A DNA stretch of 64,000 bases from positions 3,774,501 to 3,838,500 of the forward strand of contig NZ_CP095554.1 of assembly GCF_023078375.1 (NCBI RefSeq), read 5' to 3'. The position numbers and the translations under genes were made by a program. The notes under the pieces were generated by a model. The model was given only the letters and a program-made list of their open reading frames with translations. It was not told the origin of the DNA and searched no databases. Below, piece by piece: positions 1-9,168 of this stretch; position 1 is the first letter of the stretch, and each line of letters begins with the position of its first letter. The stretch comes from Roseomonas gilardii subsp. gilardii. GTDB lineage: Bacteria; Pseudomonadota; Alphaproteobacteria; Acetobacterales; Acetobacteraceae.

Positions 1-207
1 GCCATGCAGGGCCGCCAGACGGCCCTCGGCCAGGATCGTCTGGTACCAGGGCAGCAGGAACACCTCGAAATCGCTGTTGGAGCGGGTGATCCAGAACCCG
101 GCCATCGCCAGGGCCGCCAGGGAAAGAACCAGGGCCAGGCCACGCATCACCGCGAGGGCATGCGCCGATTCGGGCGCCACTGTCTCGCCTTGCTGGAATG
201 GTGCCAT
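1..207 (-). CDS. Membrane protein, N-terminal part (runs off the window)
   Basis: A reading frame on the minus strand begins with ATG at 207 and stays open to the window edge, giving 69 residues. After a polar N-terminus there is one clear membrane segment (about residues 20-42, ending MAGFWITRS) followed by a soluble stretch with NSDFEVFLLPWYQ. That arrangement, a first membrane helix followed by a short acidic loop, resembles polytopic glycosyltransferases of the GT87/DUF2029 kind, but too little is present to name it. The gene points away from the SDR gene, so the 208-569 interval serves both. I am sure it is coding and unsure of the family. Confidence 0.55.
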   Translation of the reverse strand, partial: MAPFQQGETVAPESAHALAVMRGLALVLSLAALAMAGFWITRSNSDFEVFLLPWYQTILAEGRLAALHG

Positions 208-569
208 GCGCCTTGCTTTTTCTCTCGAACGGCAAGGCAATAGCAAAAGAAAATCGTCCTTCCACGAAAAAGATTAGCACAGCACAAAAATTTCAGATTT
301 TTAAGACATCACGCCCGCATGGCAGAGCTGTCCTGAAGCGTGGCACCGTTACATGCGGGCACGGCCGGCGATCAGGGCCGCATCGCCCCGGCATGCCGGA
401 ATCCGACAGGCCAAGACGGGGCAGCCAGAGCCCGGGCGCCCGGATGGGTTGACGCCTTCCTCCTCCTGGCAGCAGCCTTGACGAAGCGGCATCGGATACG
501 CAACCAAAAGTTGCAATTCTTCCGGCAGCACCGGGATGCGGCTCGCCCATCGCCCGAAGGGACATCGGC
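208..569. promoter_or_regulatory. Divergent intergenic region with an AT-rich patch
   Basis: This non-coding interval separates two divergent genes. The part from about 225 to 305 is strikingly AT-rich for this genome and holds a short hairpin (AAAAAT / ATTTTT at 286-302 with a 5-base loop). It probably carries the promoter for the leftward gene. Nothing else convincing is seen apart from a GAAGGGA ribosome-binding-like stretch shortly before the SDR start. Confidence 0.3.
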
Positions 570-1325
570 ATGCGGATTCGGTTCGACGGCGTCACCGTGG
601 CGGTGACGGGCGGGGGCCACGGCTTCGGGCGCAATATCGCCCGCGATTTCGACAGGCTGGGCGCGCGTGTCTTCACCTGCGACCTGTCCGCCGCGGAGCT
701 GTCGGAAACCGCCGCCGGCACCGCCATCGTGACCGATACCTTCGACCTCACCGCCCCTGGGGCCGCGCGCGGCTGGATCGCCCGTGTCGAGGAAGCCAGT
801 GGCGGGCCGGTCGGCGTCCTGGTCTGCAATGCCGGCGGCGTGCGCGGGCAGGTGATGCATCCGCTGGAGGATGTGCCGGAGGCGGACTGGCACGCGCTGT
901 TCGACATAAACCTGCACGCCGCCTTCAACCTTTGCGCGGCCGTGGCGCCCGGCATGAAGCGCGCCGGCACCGGGCGGATCGTCACCATCAGCAGCAGCGC
1001 CGGGCTCCGCGCCTCGCTCACCGGCATCCAGGCCTATTGCGCGGCCAAGCATGGTCTGGTCGGGCTGACCCGGCAGCTCTGCCATGAACTCGGCCCGCAT
1101 GGCATCACCGTGAACTCCGTGGCGCCCGGCTTCGCCCCCACCAACCCCGCCAGCATCGCGCAGTTCGAAAGCTATGGCCCCGAGGGCCAGAAGGCCCTGC
1201 TGGACGGCATCGCCCTGCGCCGCCTCGGCACGGCGCAGGACATCGCCAACGCGGTGCTGTTCTTCGCCAGCCCCCTCGCCTCCTGGGTCAGCGGCGAGGT
1301 GCTGAGCGTGAACGGCGGGCGCTGA
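570..1325 (+). CDS. SDR family oxidoreductase
   Basis: This 251-residue protein is a classical short-chain dehydrogenase/reductase, an NAD(P)-dependent Rossmann-fold enzyme acting in the cytosol. The N-terminal cofactor motif TGGGHGFG is at residues 13-20, CNAGG lies near residue 90, the catalytic serine is in the SSSAG stretch, and YCAAK (Tyr near 156, Lys four residues on) completes the active site. PGFAPT follows the catalytic region, and the C-terminus ends with the family-typical SGEVLSVNGGR. The length matches FabG-like members. Substrate is unknown; there is no pathway partner next to it. The ATG at 570 is preceded by a GAAGGGA stretch and gives the expected short N-terminus. Confidence 0.9.
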   Translation: MRIRFDGVTVAVTGGGHGFGRNIARDFDRLGARVFTCDLSAAELSETAAGTAIVTDTFDLTAPGAARGWIARVEEASGGPVGVLVCNAGGVRGQVMHPLEDVPEADWHALFDINLHAAFNLCAAVAPGMKRAGTGRIVTISSSAGLRASLTGIQAYCAAKHGLVGLTRQLCHELGPHGITVNSVAPGFAPTNPASIAQFESYGPEGQKALLDGIALRRLGTAQDIANAVLFFASPLASWVSGEVLSVNGGR

Positions 1326-1432
1326 ACCCGCGCCGCGATGGCGCGACCGTGACCGTCCCCACCCCTGGTCCAACCCCTGCCCGCGCGGCAGTTTGGCGCG
1401 GTGCGACTCATGACCCCGAGGGAATCCTTCCC

Positions 1433-1794
1433 GTGACCCGTTCCATCATCCCGGCCGCCCTGCTGGCCCTTGCCGGCTTCCTCAGCCTGGGCGGACAGGC
1501 CGTCGCCCAGCCCGCCCCCGCGCCCACCCCGGCCCCGGCGGCGCCCGCGGCCCCCCCGCCCCGGAGGCCGGGCGGCACGAGACGAAGTTCGAGTATCTCG
1601 ACCAGTCGCTGGAGGCCCTGCTGAAGGATGGCTTCGAGGTCCGCACCTCGATCGGGCCGATGCTCTTCCTGTCCAAGCCCGGGGCGCTCGGCGCCGCCCG
1701 CACGGCGGCCTGCACCATCGGCCTGACCAACAGCATGATGGCCCGGCCGACCGAGATGAAGCACGCGCCCTCGACCTGCTTCTCGCTGAACTAG
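1433..1794 (+). CDS. Small exported protein, frame broken in a C run
   Basis: A GTG start at 1433 gives a signal peptide (basic start, hydrophobic LLALAGFLSLGG, cleavage likely after VAQ) and then a Pro/Ala linker. The frame is lost in a run of seven Cs at 1551-1557. Adding one C joins it to a second stretch (residue motif HETKFEYLDQSLEALLKDGFEV, ending CFSLN) that stops at 1794. The restored product would be about 120 residues with two cysteines in the mature part, likely periplasmic. I do not recognise the family. Because the downstream part keeps protein-like composition to its stop, I read the break as a one-base sequence deletion rather than decay. Confidence 0.55.
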
Positions 1795-1914
1795 GGCGGG
1801 AACCCGAAGCCGGGAGGGGTGAGGCCGGCTCGGCCGGGATTGGCGGAACGGCTCTTTTGTGCCAGTTTTGTTCTCATCCCTCCCGCCATCCTCGCCGATG
1901 GGCCGCCACAGCAC

Positions 1915-2559
1915 ATGAGCAACCGCGAAGCCCGCCGCCATCTGGCCCAGGACCCCGTCCTGGCGCCGGTGATCGCCCAGGTCGGCGCCTGCTGCCTGAA
2001 ACCCGTCAGCGGGCGCGAGCCCTATGAGGCGCTGGTCCGGGCCATCGCGCACCAGCAGGTGCATGGCCGGGCCGCCGAGGCGATGCTGAACCGGCTGATC
2101 GCCCTGGTGCCCGGCCACCCCTTCCCGCCCCCGGCCAGCATCCTGGCCCTGCCCGAGGGCGCGCTGCGCTCCTGCGGCTTTTCGGGCGCCAAGCAGGCTG
2201 CGATCCTGGACATCGCCCACAAATCCGCCGCCGGCTGGGTGCCCACCCGCCGCGCCGCCAGCCGCATGACGGACGAGGCGCTGATCGAGCGCCTGGTGGC
2301 GCTGCGCGGCGTCGGCCGCTGGACGGTGGAGATGCTGCTGATCTTCACCCTGGGCCGGCGCGACGTGCTGCCGGTGGATGATTTCGGGGTTCGGGAGGGC
2401 TATCGCCTCGCCGCCGGGATGGAAAGCCAGCCCCGCCCGCGCGACCTCGCCACGATCGGCGAGGCCTGGGCCCCCTTCCGCTCGGCCGCCTCCTGGTATC
2501 TCTGGCGCGCGGCGGACCTGCACAAGGCCGGCCAGTTCCAGATGCCCCAGGCCATCTGA
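1915..2559 (+). CDS. DNA-3-methyladenine glycosylase (AlkA-type, HhH-GPD)
   Basis: This is a base-excision repair glycosylase that removes alkylated purines. The ATG at 1915 gives about 214 residues. The HhH-GPD fold is visible: an early helix region with AIAHQQVHG (about residues 42-50), then the helix-hairpin-helix LRGVGRWTVEM (about 128-138), then the catalytic-aspartate segment LPVDDFGVREG (about 150). A longer in-frame start at 1819 would only add poorly conserved residues. It is the first of two AlkA-like genes in this window; the other begins at 27507 and has a different neighbourhood. Substrate range cannot be told from sequence alone. Confidence 0.85.
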   Translation: MSNREARRHLAQDPVLAPVIAQVGACCLKPVSGREPYEALVRAIAHQQVHGRAAEAMLNRLIALVPGHPFPPPASILALPEGALRSCGFSGAKQAAILDIAHKSAAGWVPTRRAASRMTDEALIERLVALRGVGRWTVEMLLIFTLGRRDVLPVDDFGVREGYRLAAGMESQPRPRDLATIGEAWAPFRSAASWYLWRAADLHKAGQFQMPQAI

Positions 2560-2654
2560 AGCCTGCGGACGGCTTCCGGTCCATGGCGTGACGCTTTCTT
2601 CATCCCGCCCCGCCCGCCATGGACGCGCCAGGAAGCCCCGTGCCAGAAGCGGGC

Positions 2655-3590
2655 ATGCCTTTGCTGACCCGCCGGAACCTGCTGGCCACCGGTGCCACGC
2701 TCCTGGCCACCGGCGCTTCCGGCTCCGCCTATGCCATGGTGGTGGAGCCTGGCTTCCGCCTCATCGTCCAGGAATACCGGATCCCCATGGCCAACTGGGG
2801 AAACCGGCCGGAACTGCTGATCTGCGCCACCGCCGACCTGCACAGTGGCGATCCCTGGATGCCGCTCAGCCGCGTGGAGCGCATCGTGGATCTGGCCAAC
2901 CGGCTGCAGCCCGACCTGCATGTGGTGCTGGGCGACCTGCCCGGCGCGCTGCGCGGGCGCTTCCGCCGTGCCTTCCCCGCCCCGCCGCCGGAGGAGACCG
3001 CTTGGCGCCTCGGCCGGCTGGAAGCGCCGATGGGCGTCTTCGCGGTGACGGGCAACCACGACTGGTGGGACGACCGGGAGGCCGTGCTGAACCGGCAAGG
3101 CCCGCCCCGGTCCGCCCGCGCCATGGCCGAGGCGGGGCTGCGCCTCCTGTCCAACGAGGCGACACGCCTGCCGCTCGGCCCGCCCGGGCGTGACGGTGGC
3201 GTCTGGCTGAGCGGCATCGACAGCCAGCAGGCCTTCTGGCCGCTGATGCACTGGGAGGGGGCGGACGACCTGCCCACCGCCCTGGCGCCCCTGGCGCTGG
3301 ACGATGCCCCGGCCATCCTGCTGGCGCATGAGCCCGACATCTTCCCGCGCGTCCCCGCCCGGGTCGGCCTGACCCTGTCCGGCCATACCCATGGCGGGCA
3401 GATCCGCATCCTGGGCTATTCCCCGATCGTGCCCTCACGCTATGGCCGCCGCTATGCCTATGGGCTGGTCGAGGAGGGGGGACGCCGGCTGGTCGTCTCC
3501 GGCGGGCTGGGCTGCAGCCGCTACCCGATCCGCTTCGGCGTGCCGCCCGAGCTCACCCTGGTCAGGCTCGGTCCTCCAGGAAAGGCGTGA
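2655..3590 (+). CDS. Metallophosphoesterase, calcineurin-like, exported
   Basis: The protein (about 311 residues from ATG 2655) starts with a twin-arginine-like signal, LLTRRNLLATGATLLATG, suggesting folded export. The phosphoesterase metal-binding blocks appear in order: TADLHSGD, LGDLPG, GNHDWWDD, LAHEPD and SGHTHGGQ. These match YkuE/YaeI-like membrane-associated phosphohydrolases. An ATG at 2619 is also in frame, but only the 2655 start has a purine-rich stretch (GAAGCGGG) before it and it puts the arginine pair in the usual place. Its last 29 bases overlap the end of the convergent esterase gene. Confidence 0.85.
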   Translation: MPLLTRRNLLATGATLLATGASGSAYAMVVEPGFRLIVQEYRIPMANWGNRPELLICATADLHSGDPWMPLSRVERIVDLANRLQPDLHVVLGDLPGALRGRFRRAFPAPPPEETAWRLGRLEAPMGVFAVTGNHDWWDDREAVLNRQGPPRSARAMAEAGLRLLSNEATRLPLGPPGRDGGVWLSGIDSQQAFWPLMHWEGADDLPTALAPLALDDAPAILLAHEPDIFPRVPARVGLTLSGHTHGGQIRILGYSPIVPSRYGRRYAYGLVEEGGRRLVVSGGLGCSRYPIRFGVPPELTLVRLGPPGKA

Positions 3591-4335
3591 CCGCCTCCAG
3601 GAAGCCGGCCGGGTTCTCGGCATGCAGCCAGTGCCCGGCCTTCACCACGGTGAGGAAGCGCGCCTGTGGAAACAGCGCGCGGATGCCGTCCTCGTCCCGC
3701 GGGCGGATGTAGTCGCTGCTCTCCCCGCGCAGGATCAGCACCGGCCCGTCATAGCGCCCGCCCGCCGGCAGGTCCGGCCAGCCGACGATGCCGTCCATCG
3801 CCGCCGCGATCTCCTCCAGCCCGATCTTCCAGCGCGGCGGTTCGGCGGCAAGGTCCAGGTTCTGCAGCAGGAAGGCCCGCACCCCCGCTTCCGGCACCGC
3901 CTCCAGCAGCGCGGCATCGGCCTCCTTGCGCGTCAGCCCCGGCCGCAGCGGGATGGCCCGCATGGCCGCCGCATAGGCGCCGAAGGCCGGGCGGTAGGGG
4001 CGCGGCGCGATATCGGCCACCACCAGCCGCGCCACGGCGCCCGGATCGGTGAGCGCCAGCATCATCGCCACCTTGCCGCCCATGGAATGGCCCAGCACCG
4101 CCGCCGGCCGCGCCTCCGCCGCCCGCAGCGTGTCCGCCACATCCGCGGCCATGGCCGGATAGTCCATGCGGGCCTCGTGCGGGCTGTCGCCATGGTTGCG
4201 GAGGTCGAGCGCCAGGACGCGATGCCGCTCCGAGAGGTTGCGCTGCACGAGGCCGAAATTCCGTCCCTGGCCGAACAGCCCGTGCAGCAGGGCGACGGGC
4301 TCTCCCGCCCCGGATTCGAGCATCTTCAGGCGCAT
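3562..4335 (-). CDS. Alpha/beta hydrolase (YbfF-like esterase)
   Basis: This is a soluble alpha/beta-hydrolase of about 257 residues. LLHGLFGQGRNF forms the oxyanion-hole strand, LGHSMGGK the nucleophile elbow with the catalytic serine, and VKAGHWLH near the C-terminus the catalytic histidine; the acid lies between (ILRGESSDYI region). DLRNHGDSP is the other signature of the YbfF / epoxide-hydrolase-like branch. The ATG at 4335 is preceded by GGGGAGAG, which favours it over the in-frame ATG at 4377. Natural substrate unknown. It is convergent with, and overlaps, the phosphoesterase gene. Confidence 0.85.
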   Translation of the reverse strand: MRLKMLESGAGEPVALLHGLFGQGRNFGLVQRNLSERHRVLALDLRNHGDSPHEARMDYPAMAADVADTLRAAEARPAAVLGHSMGGKVAMMLALTDPGAVARLVVADIAPRPYRPAFGAYAAAMRAIPLRPGLTRKEADAALLEAVPEAGVRAFLLQNLDLAAEPPRWKIGLEEIAAAMDGIVGWPDLPAGGRYDGPVLILRGESSDYIRPRDEDGIRALFPQARFLTVVKAGHWLHAENPAGFLEAVTPFLEDRA

Positions 4336-4417
4336 CGGCTCTCCCCATCCCGGCAATGGCGCTGGTTCGCAGGCCATGGCCCAGCCGTCAAACCCGGAGC
4401 GGCGCCAGGCGCGGAGG

Positions 4418-5421
4418 TCAGGCCGCCACCTCCAGCATGATCTTGCCGATATGGGCGCTGCTCTCCATCAGCGCATGCGCCTCGGCCGCCTTCTCCAGCG
4501 GGAAGCGCGCGTGGATGCGCGGCGCGCAGCGCCCGGCGGCGAGCAGCGGCCAGACCTGCCCTTCCAGCGCCTGGGCAATGGCCCCCTTCTCCGCCGCCGT
4601 GCGCGGGCGCAGGGTGGAGCCGGTGACGGTCAGCCGCCGGACCATGATCGGCCGCAAATCCACCTCGCTGGCCTTCGGCCCGTCCAGGAAGGCGATCATC
4701 ACCAGGCGCCCGTCCTGCCCCAGGCAGCGCAGGTTGCGGGGGAAATAGGAGCCTCCGACCATGTCCAGGATCACGTCGATTCCTTTCCCGTCGGTCAGGC
4801 GCTTCACCTCCTCGACGAAATCCTGTTCGCGGTAGTTCCAGGCCGCCGCCGCGCCGAATCCGCGGCAGGCCGCGACCTTCTCCGCGCTGCCGGCGGTGGC
4901 CAGCATGCGCGCGCCGAAGGCCTCGCCGAGCTGGATCGCGGTGATGCCGATGCCGGAGGTGCCGCCATGCACCAGCGCCGTCTCGCCCGCCTTCAGCCGC
5001 CCCAGGCCGAAGAGGTTGTTCCAGACGGTGAAGAAGTTTTCCGGCAGCGCCGCCGCCTGCACCGCGTCATAGCCCTGCGGCCAGGGCAGGCACTGGGTCT
5101 CCGGCGCCGTCACGTATTCCGCATAGGCACCGCCATTGGTCAGGGCGCAGACCCGGTCCCCCACGCGCCAGCGGCCCACACCGGCGCCGCAGGCCACCAC
5201 CTCGCCGGCCGCTTCCAGCCCCAGCACCGGGCTGGCACCGGGCGGCGGCGGATAGCTGCCCTGGCGCTGCGCCACATCAGGGCGGTTCACCCCGGCCACC
5301 AGCACGCGGATCAGCACCTCCTCCGGCCGCGGCTTCGGCAGCGGCCCCTGGGCCACCCGCATCACCTCGGGGCCACCCCCTCGCCATGCTCGATGAAGCG
5401 CATGCTGTCCGGCAATGCCAT
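4418..5421 (-). CDS. NAD(P)H-quinone oxidoreductase (zinc-free MDR family), one apparent frameshift
   Basis: The protein belongs to the PIG3/QOR branch of medium-chain dehydrogenases, which reduce quinones with NAD(P)H. Visible signatures are GVNRPDVAQRQG, LGLEAAGEV, the nucleotide-binding HGGTSGIGITAIQL and a C-terminal HIGKIMLEV. There are no structural zinc cysteines. The first 15 or so codons (MALPDSMRFIEHGEG, from ATG 5421, preceded by AGGAGGAGG) lie in another frame. Adding one base to the five-C run at 5376-5380 joins them to GGPEVM and the rest, giving a normal length near 334 residues. It is divergent from the binding-protein gene at 5559. Confidence 0.82.
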
Positions 5422-5558
5422 GGCGGCCTCCTCCTTGTACGGCCCCAGGGTCGGGACCGGGGGCCGGAGCGTCAAGAGCGGCCGGGGTTGCGCTGGCGGG
5501 ACGCTTCCGCTTGCATGCCCGCCGGATTTTCCTCCAGCCGGGCCAGATTCCCCTTCCG

Positions 5559-6881
5559 ATGCTTCCTGCCGCGCGCCGCCCTCTGCTGGCGGGCCTCGCC
5601 GCCCTCCTTTTGCCCGGCACCCAGGCCGCCCGGGGGCAGAGCCCGGGCGCGGGCAGTGGCGCGGGCGGCGCTCCGGCCGCGAGCGGCACGGGCCAGGCCA
5701 CGCCGCCCGCCGCCACGGCGGGGGAATGGCGCCTGGGCGCCCTCTTCCCCTTCACCGGCCCCTTCGCGCTGATGGGCGACGAGGCCTATCGCGGGCTGGA
5801 ACTGGCGGCGGACGAGCGAAACGAGTCCGGCGGCCTCGCCGGGCGCCAGATCCGGCTGCTGCGCGGCGATGCCTCGGACCAGACCCAGGCGGTGAGCGAG
5901 GCCCGCCGCCTGACCTCCGGGGAAGGCCGGGTCGCCTGCGTCTTCGGCACCGCCATCTCCGCCCTGGCCCTGGCCGCCTCCCAGCTCACCGAGGCACAGG
6001 GCACGCCCTATTTCGAGCTGTGCGCCATCGCCGACGCGCTGACCGGGCGCGGCGCCCGCTATGTCTTCCGCAGTTGCCCGCGCGCCACGGAGTTCGGCCA
6101 CGTCTCGGTGGATGCCGTGGCCGACCGGCTCGCCCCTCTCTGGAAGGCCGACCCCAAGGCCCTGCGCATCGCCATCCTGGCGGAGGACGGCCCCTATGGG
6201 CAGAGCGTCGCCGCCGCCCAGGAGGACCGGCTGCGCGCGCGTGGCATCCCGCTGGCGGCCCGCCTGTCCTTTCCCTCCCGCACCACGGATCTCGGCACGC
6301 TGCTTGGCCAGCTCCGCACGGCGCGGGCCGAGGTGGTGCTGCACAGCGCCTATCCCGGCGATGTCGTGCCCTTCTTCCGCGCCATGCGGGAGGCACGCTG
6401 GCAGCCGCGCATGGTGATCGGCGCCGGCGGTGCCTACAGCCTCAGCGACACGGCCCGCAGCCTGGGGCATGAGATCGAGGGGGTGATGAATGTCGATGTC
6501 ACTCCCTTCGCCACGAACGAGGCCGCCGCCCCCGGCGCCGGCCTCTTCGCCGAGGCCTATAAGCGCAAATACGGGGCCGAACCGCGTTCCGGCCACAGCC
6601 TCGCCAGCTATGCCGGGGCCACGATCTTCCTGGAAGCGCTGGGCCGCGCCGGCAGCGCCGAGAAGGAGCGCCTCCGCGCCGCCGTGCTCGCCACCGACCT
6701 GCCGGAGGGCAAGGCCGTCACCGGCTGGGGTGCCCGTTTCGACGAGAGCGGCCAGAACACCCGCGCCCGCCCGCTGCTGGCGCAATGGCAGGATGGAAGG
6801 CTGGTGACGGTGGCCCCGGCCTCGGCGGCAGCAGCCACGCTGCGGGGTAGCCTCGGCGCGGTGCGGACCGCGCCGCCCTGA
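5559..6881 (+). CDS. ABC transporter substrate-binding protein, branched-chain amino-acid type
   Basis: This periplasmic binding protein of about 440 residues belongs to the Leu/Ile/Val-binding (Peripla_BP_6) family. It starts with a signal peptide (RRPLLAGLAALLLPG) and a low-complexity Gly/Ala linker of about 35 residues. The binding fold begins with LGALFPFTGPFALMGDEAYRG, the canonical first strand and ligand loop, and continues with SEARRLTS, AILAEDGPYGQS and YKRKYGAEP. No permease or ATPase genes are adjacent, so it is an orphan receptor, a common arrangement in this group of bacteria. Ligand unknown. The ATG at 5559 is chosen because the signal peptide begins there. Confidence 0.85.
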   Translation: MLPAARRPLLAGLAALLLPGTQAARGQSPGAGSGAGGAPAASGTGQATPPAATAGEWRLGALFPFTGPFALMGDEAYRGLELAADERNESGGLAGRQIRLLRGDASDQTQAVSEARRLTSGEGRVACVFGTAISALALAASQLTEAQGTPYFELCAIADALTGRGARYVFRSCPRATEFGHVSVDAVADRLAPLWKADPKALRIAILAEDGPYGQSVAAAQEDRLRARGIPLAARLSFPSRTTDLGTLLGQLRTARAEVVLHSAYPGDVVPFFRAMREARWQPRMVIGAGGAYSLSDTARSLGHEIEGVMNVDVTPFATNEAAAPGAGLFAEAYKRKYGAEPRSGHSLASYAGATIFLEALGRAGSAEKERLRAAVLATDLPEGKAVTGWGARFDESGQNTRARPLLAQWQDGRLVTVAPASAAAATLRGSLGAVRTAPP

Positions 6882-6931
6882 ATGGGTTTCGCGGGGGTGG
6901 CACCTTGTCCCGCCCGCGGACCGGAAACGCC

Positions 6932-7906
6932 CTATCCCGCCGTGATCCCGGCTTCCTTGATGATCGGCTCCCATTTGGCGATCTCGGTCTTCAGGAAATC
7001 GCCGGTCGCCTCGGGCGTGAAGTTGGAGCGGGTTTCCATGGTCAGGTCCGACAGGCGCTTCTGCACGGATTCCATGGCCATGACCTTGTTGGTCGCCTCG
7101 TTCATCGCCTGGATGATGGCGGGCGGCGTGCCGGCGGGGGCGAAGACCATGTGCCAGGTATAGGCCTCGTAGCCCGGCACCCCGGCCTCGGAGAAGGTCG
7201 GCAGGTCGGGCAGTTGCGGCAGGCGCCTGGAGGAGGAGACGGCCAGGCCGCGCACCTCGCCCCGCTGCACGAAGGGCAGCGCGTTGTTGGCCACGTCCAG
7301 CATCATCGCCACCGTACCGTTCAGCAGGTCCGGCATCGCGGCGGCGGAGCCGCGATAGGGCACGTGGTTCACCTTCAGCCCGCCGGCCTGCTTCAGGAAC
7401 AGCTCGCTCGCCAGATGCAGCGCCGCGCCCGCGCCGGTGCTGGCATAGTCGAACTTGCCCGGATTGGCCTTCGCCAGGGCGATGAACTCCGGCAGCGTCT
7501 TCGCCGGCAGGTCCTTGTTCACCATCATCAGCATCGGGATCACGCCGGTCATGGTGACGGGCGCGAAATCCGCGATCGGGTCGAAGGGCAGCTTGGCGAA
7601 GATCGCCCGCAGCGTGGCATGGGCGATGGTGGTATAGAGGAAGACCGAACCGTCCTTCGGCGCCTTGGCCACCACGTCCGAGCCCACCACGACGCCCGCC
7701 CCGGTGCGGTTCTCCACCACCACCCGCTGCGGCAGTTGCTTCGACAACTCGTCCGCGATCAGCCGGGCCGGGATGTCGGTCGGTCCACCGGCGGCGAAGG
7801 GCACCACGAGGCGGACCGGCTGGCTGGGCCAGCTTCCTTGGGCACGCAGCGCGGCGGGAGCGGCAAGGGTCGCGAGGGCAGCCCCCGCCAGGGTACGACG
7901 CCTCAT
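6932..7906 (-). CDS. Tripartite tricarboxylate transporter receptor (Bug/TctC family)
   Basis: This 324-residue protein is a periplasmic solute receptor of the Bug family. It has a signal peptide with arginines followed by LAGAALATLAAPAALRAQ, then the family-defining start WPSQPVRLVVPFAAGGPTD. The two ligand-contact loops appear as NRTGAGVVVGSDVV and YASTGAGAALHLASELF. The C-terminus has the usual APAGTPPAIIQAMN. CTGGAGG precedes ATG 7906. No TctA/TctB membrane genes are nearby. Bug receptors are greatly expanded in some Beta- and Alphaproteobacteria and bind small carboxylates; the ligand here is unknown. Confidence 0.9.
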   Translation of the reverse strand: MRRRTLAGAALATLAAPAALRAQGSWPSQPVRLVVPFAAGGPTDIPARLIADELSKQLPQRVVVENRTGAGVVVGSDVVAKAPKDGSVFLYTTIAHATLRAIFAKLPFDPIADFAPVTMTGVIPMLMMVNKDLPAKTLPEFIALAKANPGKFDYASTGAGAALHLASELFLKQAGGLKVNHVPYRGSAAAMPDLLNGTVAMMLDVANNALPFVQRGEVRGLAVSSSRRLPQLPDLPTFSEAGVPGYEAYTWHMVFAPAGTPPAIIQAMNEATNKVMAMESVQKRLSDLTMETRSNFTPEATGDFLKTEIAKWEPIIKEAGITAG

Positions 7907-8034
7907 TCGTTCCTCCAGAATATCATCCGTCCCGGCTCCGGGCGCGGGATCCGATCCGGACAGATTACGCGTCAACCATGAAGAAACGTCAATCTGACTG
8001 ACAGGAAAGCTGCTCCGCGGGCGGGCACCGGCGG

Positions 8035-9168
8035 TCAGTCCATCGCGACCCCGGCGAGGGGCGCACCGGCACCGAAGGCCAGGACACGGCTCCCGGCATC
8101 GAGGCCCAGAGCCGGCCGCACCACCGGATCGCGCGCCGCCAGCAGCAGCCCCGCCAGCACCACCCCGCCGCGCTCCCCGGCCTGGATCGCCCCACCACTG
8201 CGGGCGGGCAGTCTGCGCCCGGCCTCGGCCGCCGCCTCCGGCGGGACGGCGAGGCAGGCGAAAGCCGACCGTTCCAGTTCCCCCCAGGCCAGCAGCGCCA
8301 TGCTCTCCTTCGCCCCGCCCCGCCCTTCCCCGGAAGTGGTCCAGGAACGGGCGGCCTCCGCCATCAGCCCGCCCCTGCCCTCCGCCTCCACCACGACCAG
8401 CCTCGGCGCGGCCCCACCCAGGCGGCGCGACTGGACCGCGACCGCCGTGGCCAGGGCGCCGCTGCCGCCGGGGACGAAGACATGGCTGGGCGGCCCGGGC
8501 AGGCCGGAAAGGGCTTCCTCCGCCGCGAGGCGGCAGCCCTGCATCACGTCGCGCGCCGCCTCGGTCTGGCCCGGCCAGGAGCGGTCCGACAGGAAGAGCC
8601 AGCCTTCCGCCTCCGCTCGCCGGACGGCCTCCCCTGCCGCGCTCACCACGCTTCCGCCCGGCCATTCCCGGATCTCCGCGCCCTGCCGCGCCAGCGCCTC
8701 ACTCCAGCCATCCGGGCCTCCCGGCGGCAGGAGGGCCACGCAGCGGGCATGGAAACGGCGGGCCGCCGCGCCCACGGCCAGGGCGAAAGCGGCATCCGGG
8801 CCGCTGGCCAGGGTCATGCCCCGCGTCGCCTCCGCGAGCCGCCCGGATTCCAGCTCCGCCGCCTCCGCCGCCCGCGCCACGCCACGCCGGGCCAGTTCCG
8901 CCGAGAGCAGCCGCTGCGCCGCATAGGCGGCGCCGGGCGCCTCGGCGCCACCCGTGCCGGCGCGCCGCTCCTCATCCTTCCAGTGCAGGGTCGCGAGCCC
9001 ATGTGCCGCCGCCAGATCGGGGAGTCCGATCAGGGGCGCCGGGGCATAGTCCGCCCAGGCCGTGATGGTGGCCCTGGCCCGCCGCCAGCCTCCTTCGGGC
9101 AGGGTCACGAGGCCCGGTATGCCGGGGCGGGGATTGACGAGGCAGCGAAGAGAAGCGGACGCGGTCAT
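8035..9168 (-). CDS. PLP-fold protein like diaminopropionate ammonia-lyase, lacking the PLP lysine
   Basis: This 377-residue protein has the layout of fold-type II PLP enzymes of the diaminopropionate ammonia-lyase / threonine dehydratase group. YAPAPLIGLPDLAA and LHWKDEERR open it, and the Gly-rich phosphate loop FVPGGSGALATAVA comes later. In known members the Schiff-base lysine follows in an SFKALG-type motif. Here the corresponding stretch is GGAEAPGAAYAA, so the lysine is replaced by Glu (read directly from GCC GAG GCG CCC near 8940). The frame is otherwise intact. It may be a non-catalytic or repurposed paralogue. The ATG at 9168 gives the expected N-terminus. Confidence 0.7.
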   Translation of the reverse strand: MTASASLRCLVNPRPGIPGLVTLPEGGWRRARATITAWADYAPAPLIGLPDLAAAHGLATLHWKDEERRAGTGGAEAPGAAYAAQRLLSAELARRGVARAAEAAELESGRLAEATRGMTLASGPDAAFALAVGAAARRFHARCVALLPPGGPDGWSEALARQGAEIREWPGGSVVSAAGEAVRRAEAEGWLFLSDRSWPGQTEAARDVMQGCRLAAEEALSGLPGPPSHVFVPGGSGALATAVAVQSRRLGGAAPRLVVVEAEGRGGLMAEAARSWTTSGEGRGGAKESMALLAWGELERSAFACLAVPPEAAAEAGRRLPARSGGAIQAGERGGVVLAGLLLAARDPVVRPALGLDAGSRVLAFGAGAPLAGVAMD

